Shown piece after piece: positions 6,469 to 10,609 of a DNA stretch of 10,609 bases. The stretch is taken from NCBI GenBank assembly GCA_964352985.1, contig CAYGUK010000127.1:1-10609 (forward strand), in the 5' to 3' direction. The position numbers and the translations under genes were made by a program. The notes beneath the pieces were generated by a model. It had not been told where the DNA came from. It did no database searches and saw only the letters and a program-made list of their open reading frames with translations. The DNA comes from CAYGUK01 sp964352985. Its GTDB lineage: Bacteria > Pseudomonadota > Gammaproteobacteria > JAHCLG01. Position 1 is the stretch's first letter; each line of letters starts with the position of its first letter.

Positions 6469-7767
6469 ATGAATAATAATCAAACATCATCTATTCCTTT
6501 ACTAGGCATTTCCATTTGGTTACTAGCAGTTATTTTTTTCTTATATGAGTTTTTTCTTCGCACTTTTCTAGGCAGTATCGCAAATCAATTTATCCCCGAT
6601 TTACATTTAAATGCAGAAACCTTTGCAATAATTGGATCAATATACTATGTCTCATATGGGCTAATGCAAGTACCTATTGGTGCTTTAACTGATAAATTTG
6701 GGATCAAAATAATATTAATTATTTCTGCATTGATATGTGGATTTGCCAGTATTTTAATTGCACATGCAACTGGATTTTACACAGCATGTCTTGCTCGAAT
6801 CATTATGGGGTTGGGTTCATCTTCTGCATTTGTTTGCCTTTTAGTTGTTGTATCCACGTGGTTTCCTGAACGCTATTTTGGCACTATTGCAGGTGTTTCA
6901 CAGTTTTTTGGTACCATGGGACCACTGTTGGCGGCCGGACCACTAATTGCATTAATACATTATTATCATCAAACTTGGCGTCATGGTTTAATTTTTATTG
7001 GTTATATAGGTTTAGTTTTATCAGTTTGCTTTTTACTTGTTGTCAAACAAAAACCGCGCGATACGAATAATTTTGTCATGTTGAATATTCCAAAATCTTT
7101 CAGAAAAAATTTCACGCTTTTATTTAAAAATAAACAAGCATGGTGTATCGCGTTATATTCAGCGTGTGTTTATGTGCCTATCGCATTTCTCGGTGCAATT
7201 TGGGGTACTGATTATTTACAAACAAAAGGTTTAACACAAAATCAAGCCGCTACCGTTGTTTCCTTTGCTTGGCTAGGTTATGCCATCGGCTGCCCTTTAT
7301 TAGGTTTACTTTCTGATTTAAGCCATCGCCGAAAAACCATTTTGATGATTTCTGCAGTCACTGGTTTGATTAGCACGTTGCTGATGATCTTTATCACATT
7401 TTATGCTGCAGAATCTTATTATATTCTACTTTTTATATTATTAGGGTTAGCTGCTGCTGGTCAAAATATTGGTTTTGCCGCAATTGCTGAACAAGTTCAA
7501 CGTGATTTAAAAGCAAGTGCCTTGGGGTTTAATAATGCGTTAATTACTTTATCTAGCGCAATTATTCCACCTATTGCAAGTTTTTTTATATTATTGTCAC
7601 ATCATTCAACAAATAATAATTTAACTGCCAGCGATTTTACACTGGGTTTTCTCTCGATGCCTTTATTATATTTCATAGCAATGTGTTTAGTTATGTTCGC
7701 CATTAAAGAAACCTTTTGTAAACATCAAAAAGCATTTATCATTTTAAACTCTTCTTTTTCGAACTAA
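6469..7767 (+). CDS. Major facilitator superfamily transporter
   Basis: A 432-residue secondary carrier with 12 predicted membrane helices and both termini in the cytoplasm. The MFS motif A between helices 2 and 3 is clear (GALTDKFGIKI), with a weaker repeat between helices 8 and 9 (GLLSDLSHRRKTI). The N-terminal helix with FFLYEFFLRTFLGSIANQF and the STWFPERYFGTIAG segment are typical of a group of MFS carriers that I recall as numerous in Legionella and Coxiella, where relatives of the Pht type import amino acids or nucleosides. Substrate cannot be read from the sequence. The gap to the hydrolase gene is 15 nt without its own promoter or a clear Shine-Dalgarno sequence, so it is probably the second gene of that operon. 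Together they suggest uptake, or product export, linked to an amide-cleaving enzyme. Confidence 0.92.
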   Translation: MNNNQTSSIPLLGISIWLLAVIFFLYEFFLRTFLGSIANQFIPDLHLNAETFAIIGSIYYVSYGLMQVPIGALTDKFGIKIILIISALICGFASILIAHATGFYTACLARIIMGLGSSSAFVCLLVVVSTWFPERYFGTIAGVSQFFGTMGPLLAAGPLIALIHYYHQTWRHGLIFIGYIGLVLSVCFLLVVKQKPRDTNNFVMLNIPKSFRKNFTLLFKNKQAWCIALYSACVYVPIAFLGAIWGTDYLQTKGLTQNQAATVVSFAWLGYAIGCPLLGLLSDLSHRRKTILMISAVTGLISTLLMIFITFYAAESYYILLFILLGLAAAGQNIGFAAIAEQVQRDLKASALGFNNALITLSSAIIPPIASFFILLSHHSTNNNLTASDFTLGFLSMPLLYFIAMCLVMFAIKETFCKHQKAFIILNSSFSN

Positions 7768-8072
7768 ATAACTATTAAAATAGATCTATAAACAATCTCT
7801 AATTAGAATCAGAATAATATCAATTTTTTATTAAAATTTTTATTGGGTTATTAAATGCAATGTTTGATCAATATGCAAATCATAATGCAAAATATTCGAG
7901 ACAAGATAATCTTAAGTATTTAGTCTTGGTGAATTAATTTAAATACAAACCCTATTTTTACTAGGTATAAAAAATGTCACCTTGCCTCATTAACCACTTT
8001 AAACGCCTATGCTCAACTTAATATAAATCATCTGAATGTAATTTTAACTATCACAGTTTTTGGATTTTTACC

Positions 8073-8089
8073 TTAGTGGTATTGTTACT
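8073..8089 (+). promoter_or_regulatory. Sequence resembling the marR operator
   Basis: TTAGTGGTATTGTTACT matches the minus-strand copy at the marR operator (5241-5257, TTAGTGGTAATATTACC) at 14 of 17 positions, including nine identical bases in a row. It lies about 95 nt upstream of the secreted-protein gene. It overlaps a possible -35 TTGTTA (8082-8087) with TATGAA (8104-8109) 16 nt further on. A chance match is possible in such AT-rich DNA. Confidence 0.3.
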
Positions 8090-8134
8090 TTAATACTTCT
8101 CATTATGAAGTGATGTTGTTATACTTCCTCGGCT

Positions 8135-8163
8135 TTGACGAGCAGTACGCAAAATATTATATA
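8135..8163 (+). promoter_or_regulatory. Predicted sigma-70 promoter of secreted-protein gene
   Basis: TTGACG (8135-8140), a 17-nt spacer, and TATATA (8158-8163). Transcription would begin near 8170, leaving a very short leader of about 14 nt that just includes the ribosome site. The -35 box is the best match to consensus seen in this intergenic stretch. Confidence 0.5.
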
Positions 8164-8168
8164 AATTT

Positions 8169-8175
8169 AGGGGGG
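8169..8175 (+). promoter_or_regulatory. G-rich ribosome binding site AGGGGGG
   Basis: A run of six G after A, ending 8 nt before the ATG at 8184. It is strikingly G-rich for this AT-rich DNA and fixes the start codon. It suggests strong translation. Confidence 0.65.
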
Positions 8176-8183
8176 CAATATTT

Positions 8184-8675
8184 ATGCGCAAGTTTAGCTT
8201 ATTTTTAATGAGTATTTTTTTATTTTCTTCAACTTCTCTTTCAATGGCCGCACCACAAGCACATTTTTATCAAAAAATTATTACTGATTCAGGCAGTTGG
8301 CATTTAACATTAACATTTACAGGTGTTGAAAAAGCGAGTTTCATTGCTGAAGATGGTTCTGTTCATGCAATTCAATATAACGATCCTAATATCATAAGCA
8401 GTAACACACCAACTAATATTGGTGTGACAAAAGGTGACAGCCAAGATTTTAATATAGAATACCATGTTGTTTTAGAAGGTGTTAATAACAATCCCGCACT
8501 TTATGATCCAAAAACACCTGTTTGTGATTATATTGTGACGGCAACCGGTCCCGGTAAAGTTTCCACTGACATTAAACCCACATCAATAAACGGTGCTATT
8601 TGTAAACCATTACAAGTTGTGATAAATGGTAGCGCTGCTTATGTTGTTGCTGAAGTCGGCTCACCTGCTAAATAA
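8184..8675 (+). CDS. Small exported protein of unknown function
   Basis: A 163-residue protein with a clear Sec signal peptide: Arg-Lys at 2-3, a hydrophobic core at about 4-14, and a likely cleavage after Ala22 (S-M-A then A). The mature part, about 141 residues, is beta-rich by pattern (alternating hydrophobic strands such as WHLTLTFTGV and FNIEYHVVLEG). It has exactly two cysteines, C114 and C140, suited to a periplasmic disulfide. No membrane anchor or lipobox is present, so it should be periplasmic or released. I do not recognise a family and name no activity. The gene stands alone between its own promoter with a G-rich ribosome site and a strong terminator, implying high and separate expression, as for an abundant envelope or secreted protein. 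Confidence 0.88.
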   Translation: MRKFSLFLMSIFLFSSTSLSMAAPQAHFYQKIITDSGSWHLTLTFTGVEKASFIAEDGSVHAIQYNDPNIISSNTPTNIGVTKGDSQDFNIEYHVVLEGVNNNPALYDPKTPVCDYIVTATGPGKVSTDIKPTSINGAICKPLQVVINGSAAYVVAEVGSPAK

Positions 8676-8690
8676 TTATTTAGTTCATAA

Positions 8691-8716
8691 AGATGAGAAT
8701 AAATTTATTCTCATCT
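8691..8716. repeat. 26-nt perfect palindrome downstream of secreted-protein gene
   Basis: AGATGAGAATAAA followed directly by TTTATTCTCATCT, exact inverse complements (13+13). It begins 15 nt after the stop codon. As RNA it would form a hairpin of about 11 pairs with a small loop, but no U tract follows. It may shield the mRNA 3' end or be a protein-binding site. Confidence 0.7.
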
Positions 8717-8723
8717 CTACCAG

Positions 8724-8759
8724 TTAAGGGGTGTAAAATAGCGCCCCTTAAAATTTTTT
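8724..8759 (+). terminator. Rho-independent terminator
   Basis: TTAAGGGGTGT (8724-8734) pairs with GCGCCCCTTAA (8741-8751) as an 11-bp stem, two of the pairs being G-U, around a 6-nt loop. A run of six T (8754-8759) follows closely. This is the only textbook intrinsic terminator I see in the window; it ends the secreted-protein transcript. Confidence 0.85.
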
Positions 8760-8807
8760 ATTACTACAAGTTTTTTTTAAAAATTCTGTTTTAAAAAATT
8801 CACCGCA

Positions 8808-8824
8808 AAAAAACAGTGTTTTTT
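8808..8824. repeat. A/T stem-loop AAAAAAC-AGT-GTTTTTT
   Basis: Exact 7-bp inverted repeat with a 3-nt loop, rich in A and T. It could act as a weak extra terminator or as bent DNA upstream of the flavoprotein gene. Just before it are two near-identical A/T words (8775-8786 and 8789-8801). Confidence 0.35.
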
Positions 8825-8917
8825 ACCCGTTATAATTAATAAAATTAATGCCATGGAAATTTTGTAAGATTATGATATAGTATACTAGTTTATACTTATT
8901 TCATTAAGGCATAATTG

Positions 8918-9814
8918 ATGAAACAATATGATGTTATTATTATCGGTGGAAGCTATGCAGGTTTAAGCGCGGCCTTATTTCTAGCAAACGCAAAAAGAAA
9001 TATTTTAATCATCGATAGTAATCAAGCGAGAAATAAACAAGCTAATTTTGCCCATAATGTATTAACTAATGATTATAAAACACCTCAAGAATTACTCGAA
9101 CTCGCTCAAAATGATCTTAAAAGTTTAAAGAAAATTGAACAAATAAATGATTTTGTAACAACAATTACAGGCTCTAACGACACCCAATTTTGCATTATAA
9201 CATCAACGAATCAACACTATATCGCAAATAAAATTATATTCGCAACCGGCGTAATTGATATTTTACCAAACATAGAAAATATTCATCCGTTTTGGGTACG
9301 TAATATTTTTCATTGCCCCTACTGTATTGCGCCAGAAATAGAAAACATGCCACTAGCTGTTTATAGCACAGATGATGAAGCTTTTGATTTAGCGTTAATC
9401 ATGCATAAGTGGACAAATGATTTTGTCTTACTCACCAATGGTGCTAATGTTTTATCGACAGAGCAAAAAAAGATTGTATCAGAACGCAATATAAAAATTT
9501 ATAATGAAAAAATACAACGCTTTTCAGGAAAGCAAGATATCGAAATTATATCTCACTTCAAAGATGGCACGACGCTCTCGCGTCGAGGTATTTTCATGCA
9601 TTTACCCTTTCAACAAACAGCCAAAGAATTGTTAACACAATTAAATTGTCCCATTAATGAATCGCAATTAGTTAGCGTGAATGAGTTTTTTCAAACCCCT
9701 ATCAGCGGTGTTTATGCGATAGGTGATATGTCACAAATGATTCAAAAAGTGACAACCGCCATTGCCAGCGGCACAGTTGCAGGTTTTATGGTTGATAAAG
9801 AATTATCGGTATAG
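8918..9814 (+). CDS. Thioredoxin-reductase-like FAD/NAD(P) oxidoreductase
   Basis: A 298-residue flavoprotein of the class II pyridine-nucleotide disulfide oxidoreductase type. The N-terminal FAD-binding fold shows DVIIIGGSYAGLSAA (5-19), and the second FAD motif is VYAIGDM, with G269-D270. FATGV near 107-111 is the usual middle motif. A redox pair C133-P-Y-C136 sits in the nucleotide domain, where thioredoxin reductase carries its CxxC. The NADPH-fold glycine motif (G-x-G-x-x-A) is absent: the equivalent stretch reads AVYSTDDEA (147-155). This fits a TrxR-like subgroup that includes GliT-type thiol oxidases, which may use oxygen rather than NADPH; the subgroup is an inference. I chose ATG 8918 over the adjacent TTG at 8915 because AAGG (8906-8909) is 8 nt away. 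No thioredoxin gene is adjacent, so the partner is unknown. It is cytoplasmic. Confidence 0.88.
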   Translation: MKQYDVIIIGGSYAGLSAALFLANAKRNILIIDSNQARNKQANFAHNVLTNDYKTPQELLELAQNDLKSLKKIEQINDFVTTITGSNDTQFCIITSTNQHYIANKIIFATGVIDILPNIENIHPFWVRNIFHCPYCIAPEIENMPLAVYSTDDEAFDLALIMHKWTNDFVLLTNGANVLSTEQKKIVSERNIKIYNEKIQRFSGKQDIEIISHFKDGTTLSRRGIFMHLPFQQTAKELLTQLNCPINESQLVSVNEFFQTPISGVYAIGDMSQMIQKVTTAIASGTVAGFMVDKELSV

Positions 9815-9872
9815 TTCCTAGCATTATTTTGCTGATCATGTTTATAATAGCGTTTTTTAGTTGGGGGCTAGG

Positions 9873-10544
9873 ATGAGATTATTTAATACAATATTATTTG
9901 CTTGTGGTGCGACTTTATTAGTAGGTTGTGAACCTGTAACTTATAATTATGGGCAAAACATTAATCCGCCAAAGACACAACAAGTATCACCTAAAATTCA
10001 GCGCAAACCTAATTTCGTTAAACATAAAAAAATCACTACCTTAACGACTAAATCATTAAATAAAATTGCAATCAAGCCCATAACCGATAGCAGAAATGTG
10101 CCTGCAAACATGTTATCGAATTTAAAATGGACAACATATACTTCAATGGGTTTACCCTTTAATCACCAATATAAAGTCCAGTTAAATCAGCCTGTATCCA
10201 ACGCGATTCGTCAAGCATTAGTCGACAATTTATCTCAAGATGGAATGGTGTCATCACAAGCTTCGTCGAACTTGCGTTTAAATAGTACATTACAAAAAAT
10301 TTCGATGTATAACGAAAAAAGTTTCTTAAAAAATATGATCACCACGACACTTACCATGCATTTCAGCTTAAATAATCGCAAGGGTAAAGTATTATGGCAA
10401 CAAACTATTACAGCAAAAGCTAATGCAGATTTTAATTTTGCTTTTGCACCTAAAGCATCAATCAATTCATTTAATAATGCTTTAGATAATTTATCTAACC
10501 AACTTGCATCGAATGAAGGTTTGAATAATGCCCTACAAAAATAA
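9873..10544 (+). CDS. Outer-membrane-type lipoprotein of unknown function
   Basis: A 223-residue lipoprotein. The signal peptide ends in the lipobox L16-V-G-C19, so Cys19 would be lipidated. The next residue is Glu, not Asp, so Lol sorting to the outer membrane is expected. A basic, Pro/Lys/Thr-rich linker (about 30-65) is followed by a folded region beginning KIAIKPITDSRNVP. That layout (I-x-P-x-x-D-x-R, then a helix VSNAIRQALVDNLSQDG, then strands and VLWQQTITAKA) recalls YajG-type and other small lipoproteins with an alpha/beta fold; I do not claim a family. ATG 9873 is preferred to TTG 9861 because the signal peptide then starts correctly, MRLF, with GGGGG (9863-9867) 5 nt upstream. TATAAT at 9843-9848 may be its -10 box, but no good -35 is seen. 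Confidence 0.85.
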   Translation: MRLFNTILFACGATLLVGCEPVTYNYGQNINPPKTQQVSPKIQRKPNFVKHKKITTLTTKSLNKIAIKPITDSRNVPANMLSNLKWTTYTSMGLPFNHQYKVQLNQPVSNAIRQALVDNLSQDGMVSSQASSNLRLNSTLQKISMYNEKSFLKNMITTTLTMHFSLNNRKGKVLWQQTITAKANADFNFAFAPKASINSFNNALDNLSNQLASNEGLNNALQK

Positions 10545-10609
10545 CAAAGTTAAACGTAACTTATATGGACCCACCCGTTTTTGCAAGAATGTTTGTGAAT
10601 AAAAACGAA

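Larger units (their letters stand above)
7768..8183. other. 416-nt gap without a convincing gene
   Basis: Only very short reading frames occur here (for example 22 codons from 7855), none with a ribosome site or recognisable product. Visible elements are two 10-bp palindromes after the MFS stop (ATAGATCTAT 7780-7789 and TCTAATTAGA 7798-7807), three ATGCAA words (7855, 7873, 7885), an A/T-only stem without G-C pairs at 7822-7838, the MarR-operator-like 17-mer at 8073-8089, and the promoter at 8135-8163. Two similar words, TTAATACTTCTC (8090-8101) and TTATACTTCCTC (8119-8130), lie 29 nt apart. A small RNA or degraded gene cannot be excluded. Confidence 0.5.

Noticed and set aside
7822..7838. 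AATTTT-TTATT-AAAATT stem followed by T after the MFS gene
   Set aside because: Only A-T pairs; stability is too low to call a terminator, and such words are common in this composition.
7855..7923. 22-codon reading frame starting MQCLINMQ
   Set aside because: No ribosome site, low-complexity product, and expected by chance in a gap of this size.
7930..8075. Open stretch of about 47 codons in the intergenic gap
   Set aside because: It has no normal start codon or ribosome site, and the peptide resembles nothing I know; not enough for a pseudogene call.
9816..9873. 7-bp inverted repeat TCCTAGC/GCTAGGA bracketing the leader and the lipoprotein start
   Set aside because: The loop is 44 nt and a 7-bp match in a region this size is fairly likely by chance, so an RNA switch is not claimed.
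10576..10607. CGTTTTT/AAAAACG inverted repeat at the right edge
   Set aside because: Seven-base arms rich in A and T with an 18-nt loop, cut close to the window end; no T run visible to support termination.
1..10609. Defence island, prophage, transposon, CRISPR array or tRNA
   Set aside because: No transposase, integrase, nuclease, toxin-antitoxin pair, spaced repeats or tRNA-like cloverleaf was recognised on either strand.

Overview
The window (roughly one-third G+C by eye) looks like a chromosomal stretch of an AT-rich gammaproteobacterium. I favour the Legionellales (Legionella/Coxiella/Rickettsiella-like bacteria), because of the base composition, an MFS carrier of a type I recall as common there, a large orphan protein with a C-terminal membrane anchor, and small secreted and lipoprotein genes of unknown role. 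This placement is from memory and style, not from a search. There is no phage, transposon, CRISPR array, rRNA or tRNA that I can support.

Layout. (1) 2-2751, plus strand: a tight three-gene run made of the 3' part of an MscS-type channel, a soluble MgtE-like protein (MgtE_N plus CBS domains, no pore) and a complete MgtE magnesium channel/transporter. The spacings are 13 nt and an 8-nt overlap, so this is very probably one operon for Mg2+/osmotic ion balance. (2) 2837-4423, plus strand: a 528-residue protein of unknown function with one predicted transmembrane helix near its C-terminus. (3) 4428-5212, minus strand: a MarR-family regulator and a small alpha/beta protein joined by an ATGA overlap. 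The regulator's promoter contains a perfect 14-bp palindrome over the -10 box, which suggests autoregulation. (4) 5425-7767, plus strand, divergent from marR: a succinylglutamate desuccinylase/aspartoacylase-family zinc hydrolase with one expected histidine replaced by glutamine, followed 15 nt later by an MFS carrier. This may be an uptake-and-hydrolysis unit for a small amide. (5) 7768-8183: a 416-nt gap without a convincing gene, ending in a promoter. (6) 8184-8675: a small exported protein, followed by a 26-nt perfect palindrome and a clear intrinsic terminator. (7) 8918-9814: a thioredoxin-reductase-like flavoprotein with a CPYC motif. (8) 9873-10544: an outer-membrane-type lipoprotein.

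The most interesting items are the pairing of a pore-less MgtE paralogue with a full MgtE beside an MscS channel, the orphan C-terminally anchored protein, the H-to-Q change in the zinc hydrolase, and the MarR operator with a similar sequence about 2.8 kb away upstream of the secreted-protein gene. I did not find a clear new defence or mobile system. Three reading-frame starts are revised: 594, 8918 and 9873 are preferred to further-upstream alternatives, and the first gene is open to the left edge and so is truncated by the window.
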